Origin: Allonocardiopsis opalescens
Lineage (GTDB): Bacteria; Actinomycetota; Actinomycetes; Streptosporangiales; Streptosporangiaceae
Assembly: GCF_003002095.1 (NCBI RefSeq)
Contig: NZ_PVZC01000009.1
Span: 186,001 to 250,000 of the forward strand
Reading direction: 5' to 3'
DNA: 64,000 nt
Part shown: positions 43,034 to 52,767 of the stretch, piece after piece
Layout of the letters: every line of letters begins with the position of its first letter
How positions within the stretch are numbered: position 1 is the stretch's first letter
Position numbers and translations under genes: made by a program
Notes under the pieces: model-generated
Told to the model about the DNA's origin: nothing
Seen by the model: the letters and a program-made list of their open reading frames with translations, nothing else
Database searches by the model: none

Positions 43034-43416
43034 CTGGGTCTCCCGCTCCCACTCAGGTCCTCCGCTCAGGGTCGCCCTTGATCCCTTCCGCTGTTAGGCG
43101 ACGACTCTTCCCGAGGGGTGTTTCACGGCCTGGTGAGGTCTGTTGCGCGGGCGTGAAGATTGATCACCTGGTGTTTCGCTTCGATGACCGGATATGGCGG
43201 CGAGATTTCACCATCGTTAACGCGCCAGGTCAGCCGCTTCCCGTTCCGGGCACTTCGGAGGAACCGAACCGAATCAGACCCGCAGCTGTAGGGAACTTTC
43301 GGGCCGGATCCGACGTTCCTCGCGCCGGGCGGCGGCGCGGCCGCCTCGGCGCGCGCCGGTGCCGGTCAGCGGTGCGCGGCGGCCTCCGGGCCGCCCGGTG
43401 GACGGGAGCCGGCGGC
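43034..43416. other. 383-bp regulatory gap upstream of amtB
   Basis: Between amtB (start 43033) and ftsY (stop 43417). No credible gene. It holds the GlnR-box-like elements at 43173-43220, which are much more AT-rich than the surroundings. Confidence 0.6.
43173..43220 (-). promoter_or_regulatory. GlnR-box-like elements of amtB
   Basis: Two half-site pairs resemble the actinobacterial GlnR consensus gTnAc-n6-GaAAc on the minus strand: TTAAC-GATGGT-GAAAT (43220-43205) and GTCAT-CGAAGC-GAAAC (43188-43173). The second matches very well. The pairs are separated by 16 nt, ten more than the usual n6, one extra turn of the helix. Confidence 0.5.
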
Positions 43417-44589
43417 TCAGGCGTCGCCGAGGATGGCGTCGACGAAGGCGTCGGTCTCGAAGGGCGCGAGGTCGTCGGGGCCCTCGCCCAGGCCGACCAG
43501 CTTCACCGGCACGCCCAGCTCGCGCTGGACCGCGATCACGATGCCGCCCTTGGCGGTGCCGTCGAGCTTGGTGAGCACGATGCCGGTGACCGCCACCGCC
43601 TCGGCGAAGACGCGCGCCTGCCGCAGGCCGTTCTGCCCGGTGGTGGCGTCCAGGACCAGCAGCACCTCGTCGACGGGCGCCTGCTTCTCGATGACCCGCT
43701 TGACCTTGCCCAGCTCGTCCATCAGGCCGGTCTTGGTGTGCAGCCGGCCGGCGGTGTCCACGATGACGGTGTCGGCGGAGTCGGCGATACCGCGCGCCAC
43801 CGCGTCGAAGGCGACGCTGGCGGGGTCGGTGCCCTCCTGGCCGCGCACCACCGAGGCGCCGACCCGCGAGCCCCAGGTCTCCAGCTGGTCGGCCGCGGCG
43901 GCGCGGAAGGTGTCGGCGGCGCCCAGCACGACGGTGCGGCCGTCGCCGACCAGCACCCGGCCGAGCTTGCCGCAGGTGGTGGTCTTGCCGGTGCCGTTGA
44001 CGCCGACGACCATCAGCACGGCCGGGCGGCCGCCGCCGTCGGTGCGCAGGGTGCGGTCCATGCCGGTGTCGATCTGCTTGACCAGCTCGTCCTTGAGCAT
44101 CGAGCGCACCTCGACCAGGTCGCGGGTGCCGAGCACCTTCACCTGGGTGCGCAGGTCGGCGACGATCTGCGCGGCGGGGGTGACGCCGACGTCGGCGGTG
44201 ATGAGGGTGTCCTCGATCTCGTCCCAGTCGTCGTCGGTGAGCACGTCGCGGGAGAGCAGGTTGAGCAGGCTGCGGCCGAAGGTGCTCTGCGAGCGGGCCA
44301 GCCGCGCCCGCAGCCGCACCAGCCGGCCCGCCGAGGGCGGCGGGGTCTCGACCGGCGCCTCGGGCACGACGGTGTCGCCGGCCCGCGGCGGCGGCGCGGG
44401 CCGCTCGGCCTCCAGGGTGTCGGAGCCGGTGGCCCCTCCGGGCAGGATCTCGTCGATCGACGCCGACGGCGGCGCCTGCTCGTCGGTGGGGGCGCCACCG
44501 CCCGAACCGCGCCCCGGCCGCAGCAGGTAGAAGCCGACGGCCAGTACGGCGACGAGCAGGATGACGACGGAGAGGATCACGAATTCCAT
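43417..44589 (-). CDS. ftsY: SRP receptor FtsY
   Basis: A 390-residue SRP GTPase. ATG 44589 places a hydrophobic segment (MEFVILSVVILLVAVLAVG) at the N-terminus, a membrane anchor frequent in actinobacterial FtsY, then an acidic Pro-rich linker. NG domain: VNGTGKTTTCGK, LGAADTFRAAAADQLE, VIVDTAGRLHTKTGLM, TKLDGTAKGG and LGEGPDDLAPF. Partner of Ffh. Immediately downstream of smc as in most actinobacteria. Confidence 0.96.
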   Translation of the reverse strand: MEFVILSVVILLVAVLAVGFYLLRPGRGSGGGAPTDEQAPPSASIDEILPGGATGSDTLEAERPAPPPRAGDTVVPEAPVETPPPSAGRLVRLRARLARSQSTFGRSLLNLLSRDVLTDDDWDEIEDTLITADVGVTPAAQIVADLRTQVKVLGTRDLVEVRSMLKDELVKQIDTGMDRTLRTDGGGRPAVLMVVGVNGTGKTTTCGKLGRVLVGDGRTVVLGAADTFRAAAADQLETWGSRVGASVVRGQEGTDPASVAFDAVARGIADSADTVIVDTAGRLHTKTGLMDELGKVKRVIEKQAPVDEVLLVLDATTGQNGLRQARVFAEAVAVTGIVLTKLDGTAKGGIVIAVQRELGVPVKLVGLGEGPDDLAPFETDAFVDAILGDA

Positions 44590-44660
44590 AGCCCCACCAG
44601 TCTTGCAGATCCGGCGACCGCTCCACATTAGGCGGGCGGCCCGGGCAGGAGGGGCGCGGC

Positions 44661-47600
44661 TCAGTCGCGCCCGGAGCGGTCCAGCTTCTGGCTGATCACC
44701 TGGGAGATCCCGTCGCCCTGCATGCTGACGCCGTACAGGGCGTCGGCGACCTCCATCGTCTTCTTCTGGTGGGTGATCACGATGAGCTGGGAGCTCTCCC
44801 GCAGTTCCTCCATGATCATGATGAGCCGCTGGAGGTTGGTGTCGTCCAGCGCCGCCTCGACCTCGTCGAGCACGTAGAAGGGCGAGGGCCTGGCCTTGAA
44901 GATCGCGACCAGGAAGGCGACCGCGGTCAGCGAGCGCTCGCCGCCCGAAAGCAGGGAGAGCCGCTTGACCTTCTTGCCCGGCGGCCGCGCCTCGACCTCC
45001 ACGCCGGTGGTCAGCATGGACTCGGGGTCGGTCAGCACCAGGCGGCCCTCGCCGCCGGGGAACAGCCGGCCGAAGATGCCCTCGAACTCGCCGGAGACGT
45101 CGTTGTAGGCGGCGGTGAAGACCTGCTCCACCCGATCGTCGACCTCCTTGACGACGGTCAGCAGGTCGCGCCTGGTCTTCTTCAGGTCCTCCAGCTGGGT
45201 GCTGAGGAAGGCGTGCCGCTCCTCCAGCGCCGCGAACTCCTCCAGCGCGAGCGGGTTGACCTTGCCGAGCTGCTTGAGCTGGCGCTCGGCCTGCCGCAGC
45301 CGCTTCTCCTGCTCGGCACGGACGTAGGGGCGGCCGGGGCGCGCGGCGGGGGCGGTCCCCTCCCCCTCGGGCCCGGCGGGCGCCTCCTCGGCCTCCTCCG
45401 ACGGAGGCAGCGGCACGGCCGGGCCGTACTCGGCGACGAGCACGTCGACCTCGATGCCCAGTTCGTCGACGGCGCGGGTCTCCAGCTGCTCCAGCCGCAG
45501 CCGCTGCTCGGCGCGGGCCACCTCGTTGCCGTGCACCACGCTGACCAGCTTCTCCAGCTCGGTGGAGAGTTCGCGCAGCCGGGCGCGGACGGTCTTGGCC
45601 TCCTCGTCGCGGTGCGCCCGCTCCGCCTCGGCCCGCTGCCGCTGGGCGTCGGCGGCGGCCAGCGAGACCTCGATGCGCTCCAGCGCGCGCTCGGCGCCGG
45701 TCAGCACGGCGGCGGCGATCGCCGCCTGGCGCTCGCGCAGCGCCCGGCGGGCGGCGGCGCGCTCGCGCGCCTCGCGCTCCTTGGCGGCGGCCCGCAGCAG
45801 GCCGTCGGCGCGGCCGGCGATGGCGCGGGCGCGCTCCTCGGCGGTGCGGACGGTGAGGCGGGCCTCCATCTCGGCGGAGCGGGCGGCCGCGCAGCGGTCG
45901 GCGAGTTCGTCGCGGGCGTCGGTGTCGGCGTCGGAGTCGTCCACGGGCTCGGCCTCGGCCTGGTCGAGCCGCTGCTCCAGTTCGGCCAGCTGGGAGAGCC
46001 CGGCCGCCCGTCCGCTCTCGGCCTTGGCCAGCGCCGCCTCGGCGCGCTGGGTCTCGGCCAGCGCGGCGCGGTGCTGGCCGCCGAGGCGGCCGATCCGCTG
46101 CGCGACCTCGTTGCGGCGCTTGTCGGCGGCACGGCGGCGGCGGGCGATGTCCTCGACCACGGCGGCGGCGGCCGCGCGCCGCTCGTCGGCCTCGGCCAGC
46201 TCGGCGCGGAGCCGCTCCCCGGTCGCGGTGGCCGACTCCAGGCTCTCGGCCGCCTCGTCGACGGCGGCGCGCACCTCCAGCAGGCTGGGTACGGCGGTGG
46301 AGCCGCCGGCCACGAAGCCGGGGGCGAACAGGTCGCCTTCGCGGGTGACGGCGCGCACGCCGGTCTCCAGCAGGGCGGCGGCCTGCTCCAGGTCGTCGGC
46401 GATCGCGACCCGGTCCAGCAGCGCGGCCAGCACGCCGCGCAGCCGCGGCGGCGCCAGCACGGCGTCCACGGCGTAGCCGACGCCCTCGGGCAGCGCCGGC
46501 CAGCGCTCGCGCGGCAGCGCGGACCCGGCCTGCTCCCCGGCGACGACCAGGCCGGCCCGGCCGCCATCCTCCTTCTTCAGCGCCCGGACCGCCTCGACGG
46601 CGGTGTCCAGGTCGGCGACGGCGACGGCGTCGGAGGCGGCGCCGAGCGCGGCGGCGACGGCGGTCTGCGCGCCGGGTTCGACGGTGAGCATCGCGGCCAG
46701 CGAGTCCAGGACGCCGGGCAGCCGCTCGGCGCCGTCCAGCAGCGCGGCGGCGGCGTCCTTGCGGTTGAGGCCGAGTTCCAGGGCGTCGCGGCGGGCGGCC
46801 AGCGCGGCCCGCTCCCGCTCGGCGGCCCGCTCGGCCCCGCGCAGTTCGGCCAGCTCGGCCTCTGCCTCGGCCAGCGCCGTCCTGGCCTGCTCGTTCTCCT
46901 CGTCCAGCCGTCCTTCGCCCTCGTCGGCGCCCTCCACCTCCGCCTCGGCCTGCTCGTACTCGACCCGGGCGGTCTCGGCCCGGCCGCGCGCCTCGCCGGC
47001 CGCGTCGGCCAGCCGCTGGATCTCGGCCTCGGCAGCGGCCAGCCGGCTGCGCGCCGCCTCGACCCGGCCCCGCAGCGTGGCCAGGCCCTCGCGCCGGTCG
47101 GCGGCGGCCCGCGCGGCGGCGGCGATCCTCGCCTCCTCGGCGCGCAGCGCCGCCTCGGCCGCGGTGCGCTCGGCGACGACCGCCTCCAGCGACTCCCGCG
47201 ACGCCTCCAGTGCCTCGGTCAGCTCCTCCTCCTGGGCGCGCACCTCCTCGGCCTCGCGCTCCAGCTCCTCGGGCTCGCGCCCGCGCCGCTCCTCGCCGGA
47301 GTCGCCGGTGAGGTGGCGGCGGCGCTCGGCCGCCAGCGAGGCGGCGCCGCGCAGCCGCTCCCGCAGCCGGGACAGGCCGTGGAAGGCGTCATTGGCGGCG
47401 GCCAGCCGGGGCGCGGCCGCCGCGGCGGCCGCCTCCAGCTCGGCCTCGCGGGCCTGCGCCGCCGCCAACTCGCGCTCGACGGTCTCGCGCCGCTGCCGGA
47501 CCGCGTTCTCGTCGGCCTCCTCGCGCTCCAGCCGCTCCCGCAGGGTGACGATGTCGTCGGCGAGCAGCCGCAGCCGCGCGTCGCGCAGGTCGGCCTGGAT

Positions 47601-48251
47601 GACGGCGGCCCGCCGGGCGATCTCGGCCTGCCGGCCGAGCGGCTTGAGCTGGCGGCGCAGCTCGGCGGTGAGGTCGGTGAGCCGGTTGAGGTTGCCCTGC
47701 ATCGCGTCGAGCTTGCGGAGGGCCTTCTCCTTGCGCTTGCGGTGCTTGAGGATGCCGGCCGACTCCTCGATGAGCGCTCTGCGCTCCTCGGGGCCGGCGT
47801 GCAGCACGGTGTCGAGCTGCCCCTGGCCGACGATGACGTGCATCTCGCGGCCGATCCCGGAGTCCGACAGCAGTTCCTGGATGTCCAGCAGCCGGCAGGT
47901 GTCACCGTTGATGGCGTATTCGGAGCCCCCGTTGCGGAACAGGGTGCGGGTGATGGTGACCTCGGCGTAGGAGATCGGCAGGGCGCCGTCGGTGTTGTCG
48001 ATGGTGAGGCTCACCTCGGCGCGGCCCAGCGCCTGGCGGGACGAGGTGCCCGCGAAGATGACGTCCTCCATCTTGCCGCCGCGCAGCGACTTGGCGCCCT
48101 GCTCCCCCATCACCCAGGAAAGGGCGTCCACCACATTGGACTTGCCGGAGCCGTTGGGCCCGACGACGCAGGTGATCCCGGGTTCGAAGCGCAGGGTGGT
48201 GGCGGACGCGAAGGACTTGAACCCGCGCAGGGTCAGGTTCTTCAGGTACAC
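44661..48251 (-). CDS. smc: Chromosome partition protein SMC
   Basis: A 1,196-residue ATPase that folds chromosomes with ScpA/ScpB. N-terminal MYLKNLTLRGFKSFASATT and GPNGSGKSNVVDAL (Walker A), Q-loop region, two long coiled coils and a hinge (roughly 510-680), and the C-terminal LLSGGERSLTAVAFLVAI signature plus VLDEVEAALDD Walker B. Long plus-strand frames opposite are codon-bias shadows. Located between acyP and ftsY. Confidence 0.97.
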   Translation of the reverse strand: MYLKNLTLRGFKSFASATTLRFEPGITCVVGPNGSGKSNVVDALSWVMGEQGAKSLRGGKMEDVIFAGTSSRQALGRAEVSLTIDNTDGALPISYAEVTITRTLFRNGGSEYAINGDTCRLLDIQELLSDSGIGREMHVIVGQGQLDTVLHAGPEERRALIEESAGILKHRKRKEKALRKLDAMQGNLNRLTDLTAELRRQLKPLGRQAEIARRAAVIQADLRDARLRLLADDIVTLRERLEREEADENAVRQRRETVERELAAAQAREAELEAAAAAAAPRLAAANDAFHGLSRLRERLRGAASLAAERRRHLTGDSGEERRGREPEELEREAEEVRAQEEELTEALEASRESLEAVVAERTAAEAALRAEEARIAAAARAAADRREGLATLRGRVEAARSRLAAAEAEIQRLADAAGEARGRAETARVEYEQAEAEVEGADEGEGRLDEENEQARTALAEAEAELAELRGAERAAERERAALAARRDALELGLNRKDAAAALLDGAERLPGVLDSLAAMLTVEPGAQTAVAAALGAASDAVAVADLDTAVEAVRALKKEDGGRAGLVVAGEQAGSALPRERWPALPEGVGYAVDAVLAPPRLRGVLAALLDRVAIADDLEQAAALLETGVRAVTREGDLFAPGFVAGGSTAVPSLLEVRAAVDEAAESLESATATGERLRAELAEADERRAAAAAVVEDIARRRRAADKRRNEVAQRIGRLGGQHRAALAETQRAEAALAKAESGRAAGLSQLAELEQRLDQAEAEPVDDSDADTDARDELADRCAAARSAEMEARLTVRTAEERARAIAGRADGLLRAAAKEREARERAAARRALRERQAAIAAAVLTGAERALERIEVSLAAADAQRQRAEAERAHRDEEAKTVRARLRELSTELEKLVSVVHGNEVARAEQRLRLEQLETRAVDELGIEVDVLVAEYGPAVPLPPSEEAEEAPAGPEGEGTAPAARPGRPYVRAEQEKRLRQAERQLKQLGKVNPLALEEFAALEERHAFLSTQLEDLKKTRRDLLTVVKEVDDRVEQVFTAAYNDVSGEFEGIFGRLFPGGEGRLVLTDPESMLTTGVEVEARPPGKKVKRLSLLSGGERSLTAVAFLVAIFKARPSPFYVLDEVEAALDDTNLQRLIMIMEELRESSQLIVITHQKKTMEVADALYGVSMQGDGISQVISQKLDRSGRD

Positions 48252-48591
48252 GCGTCCGCTCTCCCTTTCCTCCGCTGGACGGCCGGGGCGCCGCCCGGCC
48301 CCGGGGCGCGCCGGGCCGCGGCGCGCCGCCGCGCACGGCGGCTCATTGCGCCGACCTTACCCGCGGAGTGCCGCTGATCTGTGGACGCGGCTCGAAATGG
48401 GGCGTAGGCAAAGGCGGGATGCGCGGGATGGTCTAGAGATGTCCGGCGGTACGCGCGACCATTGGCCGGGGTATGGCGGGAACGGCACGGGTACGGCCGG
48501 CAGGAATGGCGGCCGGTTCCAGGGCAGCGAAAAGGGACGCCATTTCCTTGACGTCCCTGATACGTGTCGCTACTGCCCGACCTGCGATTAC
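48252..48591. other. 340-bp intergenic region upstream of smc
   Basis: Between smc and the small gene that ends at 48592. No convincing gene on either strand. Presumably carries the smc promoter; I could not pin down hexamers. Confidence 0.5.
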
Positions 48592-48777
48592 TCAGGTCAG
48601 CGCCGGCTCGCGCTCGGAGGTCCTGACCGTGACGACGGCCTCGGAGATCGCGTCGTGCTGAGCCTGCAGACGTACGAGCTCGGCTTCGAGGTCGCGTACG
48701 CGCTGCTGGAGGCGGCGCATCTCCTGAACCATCCGCGGGTCAGGACCACCAACGTGGCCAAGTAGAGCCTTCGCCAT
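48592..48777 (-). CDS. Small coiled-coil protein, actinobacterial conserved
   Basis: A 61-residue protein, MAKALLGHVGGPDPRMVQE then MRRLQQRVRDLEAELVRLQ, a short heptad coil, and an acidic tail. The pattern MAKALLGHVGGPDPR is widely kept in actinomycetes, near smc/acyP or elsewhere. Function unknown; coiled-coil dimer likely. Starts ATG 48777. Confidence 0.72.
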   Translation of the reverse strand: MAKALLGHVGGPDPRMVQEMRRLQQRVRDLEAELVRLQAQHDAISEAVVTVRTSEREPALT

Positions 48778-49009
48778 GATGTGGGTCCTCCACACTGAGT
48801 GACCAGACGGATCCTGCGCACAAGGAACTGACGGAGCTCGAATGTCCGTATTGGCGCGCGCGGTGTACTACCAGAGTCTCACCGCGAAACCCATGGGTCA
48901 AGTTGAACAACTGTGAGATGTAACGCTGATTTAACAGGGCTTTGCCGCGCCGCACCTGCCCGTGTCGGCTCCGCCTGGTCCCCGCGTCAGCGCTACCGCC
49001 TCAGGATAC
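48778..49009. other. AT-rich intergenic region
   Basis: About 230 bp between the small coiled-coil gene and acyP with locally low GC and no good ORF. Likely promoter of the small gene at 48777. Confidence 0.45.
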
Positions 49010-49285
49010 TCAACGTTCGACGAAGCCGGTGTAGGAACCGCCATATTCACGCCAGCGTTCGGTCACGTCGACCACCCGGCCCGGGGTGTCACCCGTCCGC
49101 AACAGCTCGAGCAGCCGCCGGCAGGACTCCTCCGGCCCCTCGGCCACCACCTCCACCCGCCCGTCGTCGAGGTTGGTCGCCGCCCCGGTGAGGCCCAGCT
49201 CAAGCGCCCGGGACCGCGTCCACCAGCGGAAACCCACCCCCTGGACCTGGCCCCGCACCCACGCGTTCAGTCGGACGTTCCCCAT
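49010..49285 (-). CDS. acyP: Acylphosphatase
   Basis: A 91-residue enzyme that hydrolyses acyl phosphates. Signature [19 protein letters not shown] with the phosphate-binding loop and the conserved Arg, and [14 protein letters not shown] with the catalytic Asn. C-terminus contains YTGFVER. Lies between mutM and smc, as usual in actinobacteria. Confidence 0.94.
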   Translation of the reverse strand: MGNVRLNAWVRGQVQGVGFRWWTRSRALELGLTGAATNLDDGRVEVVAEGPEESCRRLLELLRTGDTPGRVVDVTERWREYGGSYTGFVER

Positions 49286-49348
49286 CGGGCCATGGTAGCG
49301 AGCACGGCCCCGCGCACCGCGGCGCGGACGCCCGCGGCCCGCCGCCGC

Positions 49349-50221
49349 TCACAAGCGCGCGCCCTCCGGGACCGGCTGGCAGGTGGGGCAGCTGAAGGAC
49401 GAACGGTTCATGAACACGTCGCGGCGGATCGGGGTGCCGCAGCGCACGCAGGGCTCGTCGCGGCGGCCGTAGACGCGCAGCGAGCGGTCGAAGTAGCCGC
49501 TCTCGCCGTTGACGTTCACGTACAGGCTGTCGAAGGAGGTGCCGCCCTCGCGCAGCGCGGCGCTCATCACCGTGCGGACGGAGTCCAGGACGCCGGCGGT
49601 CTCCGCGGCGGTGAGCGTCTCGGTGGCGCGGGCCCAGTGCTGGCGGCTGAGCCACAGCGCCTCGTCGGCGTAGATGTTGCCGACGCCGCTGATCAGGGAC
49701 TGGTCGAGCAGGGCGCGCTTGAGGCCGGTGCGCCTGCGCCGCAGCGCCGCGGCGAAGGCGTCGGGGTCGAAGGCGGACTCGAAGGGGTCGGGCGCGATGT
49801 GCGCGATCGGCGCGGGCAGCTCCGCGCCGCCGGGCACCACCATCAGATGCCCGAAGGTGCGCTGGTCCACGAAGCGCAGTTCACGGTCGGCGCCGCCGGC
49901 GCCGCCCGGCCCGGTGAACACGATCCGCACCCGCAGGTGCTTCTCGTCGGGGCGGTCGGGCGGCTGCACCAGCAGCTGGCCGCTCATGCCCAGGTGCGCC
50001 AGGACGGCGTCGCCGGTGTCCAGCGGCAGCCACAGGTACTTGCCCCGGCGGCGCACGGCGGTGACGGTGAGCCCGCGGAGCCGGTCGCCGAAGTCGGCGC
50101 CGCCCGCGGTGTGCCGCCGCACCGACCTGGGGTTGTACACGCTGACGCCGGCGATGGTGCGGCCGACGACCCACTGCTCCAGCCCGCGCCGGACCACCTC
50201 GACCTCGGGCAGCTCGGGCAC
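49349..50221 (-). CDS. mutM: Formamidopyrimidine-DNA glycosylase
   Basis: A 290-residue base-excision enzyme. GTG 50221 gives [18 protein letters not shown], so the processed N-terminal Pro and Glu are the catalytic residues. Next come [23 protein letters not shown] with the H2TH motif, and the zinc finger [15 protein letters not shown] followed by SFSCPTCQ. The frame is open upstream but the P-E-L-P start fixes the position. Five bp after rnc. Confidence 0.96.
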   Translation of the reverse strand: MPELPEVEVVRRGLEQWVVGRTIAGVSVYNPRSVRRHTAGGADFGDRLRGLTVTAVRRRGKYLWLPLDTGDAVLAHLGMSGQLLVQPPDRPDEKHLRVRIVFTGPGGAGGADRELRFVDQRTFGHLMVVPGGAELPAPIAHIAPDPFESAFDPDAFAAALRRRRTGLKRALLDQSLISGVGNIYADEALWLSRQHWARATETLTAAETAGVLDSVRTVMSAALREGGTSFDSLYVNVNGESGYFDRSLRVYGRRDEPCVRCGTPIRRDVFMNRSSFSCPTCQPVPEGARL

Positions 50222-50225
50222 CGGC

Positions 50226-50978
50226 TCAGCCCGCGGGCTTGTCGGGGGGCGTGCCGCCGGCCGCCTCTGCGCGGGCGCGGATCGCGGTCCACGCCGCCTC
50301 GGCCGCCTGCTGCTCGGCCTCCTTCTTGCTGCGGCCCTCGCCCTGGCCGAAGCTCTCACCGGCCACCCGGGCGGTGGCCCGGAAGGTCTTCTGGTGGTCG
50401 GGGCCGCTCTCCTCGACGTGGTATTCGGGCACCCCGAGCAGCTCGGCCGCGGTCAGCTCCTGGAGCGAGGTCTTCCAGTCCAGGCCGGCGCCCAGCCCGG
50501 CCGCCTTGGCGATCAGCGGGTCGAACAGGCGGTGCACCAGCTCCGACGCCGCGGCCAGGCCGCGGTCCAGGTAGACGGCGCCGATCAGCGCCTCCAGGGT
50601 GTCGGCCAGGATCGAGGACTTGTCGCGCCCGCCGGTGCCCTCCTCGCCGCGCCCCAGCCGGATGTAGCCGCCCAGCCGCAGGCCGCGGCCGACATCGGCC
50701 AGCGCCCGCATGTTCACCACGGCGGCGCGCAGCTTGGCCAGCTGGCCCTCGGGGAGGTCGGGGTGCTCGCGGTACAGGGTGTCGGTGACGACCAGGCCCA
50801 GCACGGAGTCGCCCAGGAACTCCAGCCGCTCATTGGTGGGCAGCCCGCCGTTCTCATAGGCGTAGGAGCGGTGCGTCAGCGCCCGTTCGAGCAGGACGGG
50901 GTCGACCGCGACGCCGATGGCGGCGCCGAGCTCCTCGGCGATCCGCCGCGGGTCCGCGGGATTGTCGGCAGTGGTCAT
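50226..50978 (-). CDS. rnc: Ribonuclease III
   Basis: A 250-residue double-strand RNase. ATG 50978 preceded by GAGGTG. Catalytic signature [31 protein letters not shown], then a dsRNA-binding domain ([47 protein letters not shown]). C-terminal Pro-rich tail. Between rpmF and mutM; 16S/23S rRNA processing expected. Confidence 0.96.
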   Translation of the reverse strand: MTTADNPADPRRIAEELGAAIGVAVDPVLLERALTHRSYAYENGGLPTNERLEFLGDSVLGLVVTDTLYREHPDLPEGQLAKLRAAVVNMRALADVGRGLRLGGYIRLGRGEEGTGGRDKSSILADTLEALIGAVYLDRGLAAASELVHRLFDPLIAKAAGLGAGLDWKTSLQELTAAELLGVPEYHVEESGPDHQKTFRATARVAGESFGQGEGRSKKEAEQQAAEAAWTAIRARAEAAGGTPPDKPAG

Positions 50979-51214
50979 CGCCTGTACACCTCTTCGTTCG
51001 CGACGCCGGCCCACCGGGTTCGTCCGACCCGGACCGGCTCCGTTGACCGGGATCAAGGCAGCGGCGACGCGTAACCGTACCGCGGGCGCGCTCGCGCGGC
51101 ACGACGGGGAGGTTCCACGGAAGCGAGGTGAGCGCCGGGGAAGGCGGGCGGTTCGCACCGCGCCTCAACCGGCGGCCACCACGGTCCCGGGGAGCATCAC
51201 CACTGGAGCGGGTT

Positions 51215-51264
51215 GCGCGCCGCCCGCCGGCGCCGGAGGCTTCCGGAGCCGGCGGGCGGCGCGC
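51215..51264 (-). terminator. Large hairpin between rpmF and rnc
   Basis: Perfect 17-bp GC arms (51215-51231 and 51248-51264) with a second small stem in the loop. About 18 bp after rpmF. May terminate or attenuate transcription, or be cut by RNase III, which would autoregulate the next gene. Confidence 0.65.
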
Positions 51265-51281
51265 CACCGGGCGCTTCGGGC

Positions 51282-51458
51282 TCAGGCCGGGTCGACGACC
51301 TGGCGGCGGTTGTAGGTGCCGCAGTTCGGGCACGCGGTGTGCGGCAGCTTGGGGTCGCGGCACTGCGGGCAGGTCACGAGGGTCGGCGCGGACGCCTTCC
51401 ACTGCGCGCGGCGTGACCGGGTGTTGCTCCGCGACATCTTCCGCTTCGGGACGGCCAC
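51282..51458 (-). CDS. rpmF: Ribosomal protein L32
   Basis: A 58-residue protein, [17 protein letters not shown] then [19 protein letters not shown], with a complete four-Cys zinc ribbon. GTG 51458, one base after the DUF177 stop. Not present as a long ORF because of its size. Confidence 0.97.
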   Translation of the reverse strand: MAVPKRKMSRSNTRSRRAQWKASAPTLVTCPQCRDPKLPHTACPNCGTYNRRQVVDPA

Positions 51459-51459
51459 G

Positions 51460-52029
51460 TCAGCCCTCCTGGGTCTCGTTGTCGTGATTCGTTAGCTTGC
51501 GCAGCGCCGCCCACCGGGGGTCGGCGCCGTCGTGCCCGTGATCGGGCGGGGCGTCGGCGAGCCGGACGCCGCACTGCGCGCACAGGCCGGGGCAGTCGTC
51601 CCGGCACAGCGGCGACAGCGGCAGCTCCAGCACGACCGCGTCACGCACCACGGGTTCGAGGTCGATCAGATCGCCCTCGAGGCGGTGGGTCTCGTCCTCG
51701 TCCGCGTCCTCGGCCGCGGAAAGGTCATCCGCAGGATAGACGAAGAGCTCCTGGAACTCCGCATCGACGGAGTCGGCCAGCGGCTCCAGGCAGCGGGCGC
51801 ACTCCCCGGACAGGGGGGCGCGCACCGTGCCGGACACGAGCACGCCGTCGACGACCGACTCCAACCGGAAATCCAGTTCGAGTTCGGCGCCCTCGCGGAC
51901 GCCGACCAGCCCCGCCTCGAGGTCGGCGGGGGCCGGCACGATCCTGGACTGGGTCCGCATCGCGCCCGGCTGGCGCCCGAGCGGCCGGGTGTCGACCGTG
52001 TAGGGGGCTTTGGGGTTGAGGCGAGACAG
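51460..52029 (-). CDS. DUF177 (YceD-like) protein
   Basis: A 189-residue protein. Core: [52 protein letters not shown] and [16 protein letters not shown], all typical. The N-terminal part of the family must begin before VDTRPLG, but no ATG/GTG fits there. CTG 52029 ([10 protein letters not shown] follows) has AGGA at good distance; the start is therefore uncertain. An alternative is the internal ATG before RTQSR (short form). Function linked to rRNA or L32 incorporation. Confidence 0.85.
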   Translation of the reverse strand: MSRLNPKAPYTVDTRPLGRQPGAMRTQSRIVPAPADLEAGLVGVREGAELELDFRLESVVDGVLVSGTVRAPLSGECARCLEPLADSVDAEFQELFVYPADDLSAAEDADEDETHRLEGDLIDLEPVVRDAVVLELPLSPLCRDDCPGLCAQCGVRLADAPPDHGHDGADPRWAALRKLTNHDNETQEG

Positions 52030-52217
52030 GGCAGTCCTGCTTTCGTGAGGGCGGCGGCGGTGTCGACCGGTCGCGGCCGGACGGCGCCGGCCGGTGCTCG
52101 GCTGCTCGGCCGCGGGTCGGGCGGCCGCTCGGCGCGCTCGCGCACGCTGAGGAGCAACCACTGAGTTTACCAGCGGCCGGAGCCGCTTCCGCCGCCTCGG
52201 CAGGGGCACGGGCGCCC

Positions 52218-52706
52218 TCAGGAGGGCGGCGCGCCGCCCAGCCGCTCGCGCAGCCGCTGCCCGACCAGTTCCGGCACCGCGGAGGACACGTCGCCGTGGT
52301 AGCGGGCGATCTCCTTGACCAGGCTGGAGGAGAGGAAGGAGACCTGCGGGTTGGTGGCCATGAACAGGGTCTCCACCCCGGCCAGCCGGTAGTTCATCTG
52401 GGCGATCTGCAGCTCGTAGTCGAAGTCGCTGACGGCCCGCAGGCCGCGCACGATCGCGGGGATGTCGTTGGCCTTGCAGAAGTCGACCAGCAGGCCGTGG
52501 AACTTCTCCACCCGCACGTTTCCGTAGCCGGCGGTGACCTCCCGCAGCATCTCCACCCGCTCCTCGACGGTGAACAGGCTGGTCTTGGAGACGTTGATCA
52601 GCACGGCCGCGACCACTTCGTCGTACTGCCGCGAGGCCCGGCTGATGATGTCGAGATGTCCGTTGGTGACCGGGTCGAAGGAACCCGGGCAGACGACACG
52701 GCGCAC
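52218..52706 (-). CDS. coaD: Phosphopantetheine adenylyltransferase
   Basis: A 162-residue enzyme of CoA synthesis. GTG 52706 gives [19 protein letters not shown] (T/HxGH nucleotide-binding motif), then [33 protein letters not shown] and [19 protein letters not shown]. All family motifs present. Follows rsmD by 61 bp, as in many actinobacteria. Confidence 0.96.
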   Translation of the reverse strand: MRRVVCPGSFDPVTNGHLDIISRASRQYDEVVAAVLINVSKTSLFTVEERVEMLREVTAGYGNVRVEKFHGLLVDFCKANDIPAIVRGLRAVSDFDYELQIAQMNYRLAGVETLFMATNPQVSFLSSSLVKEIARYHGDVSSAVPELVGQRLRERLGGAPPS

Positions 52707-52767
52707 GGTGCGGCCTTTCGCGCGGGGACTCGGGCCGGGGCCGGACCGGGTCGCGGACCGTCGCCGA

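Noticed and set aside
44769-48377. Plus-strand open frame of about 1,200 codons opposite smc
   Set aside because: Mirror of smc codon bias, Gly/Leu/Gln-rich, no start signal and no recognisable motif.
48252-48591. Possible small gene on the plus strand
   Set aside because: Frames are short, no site or codon pattern supports them.
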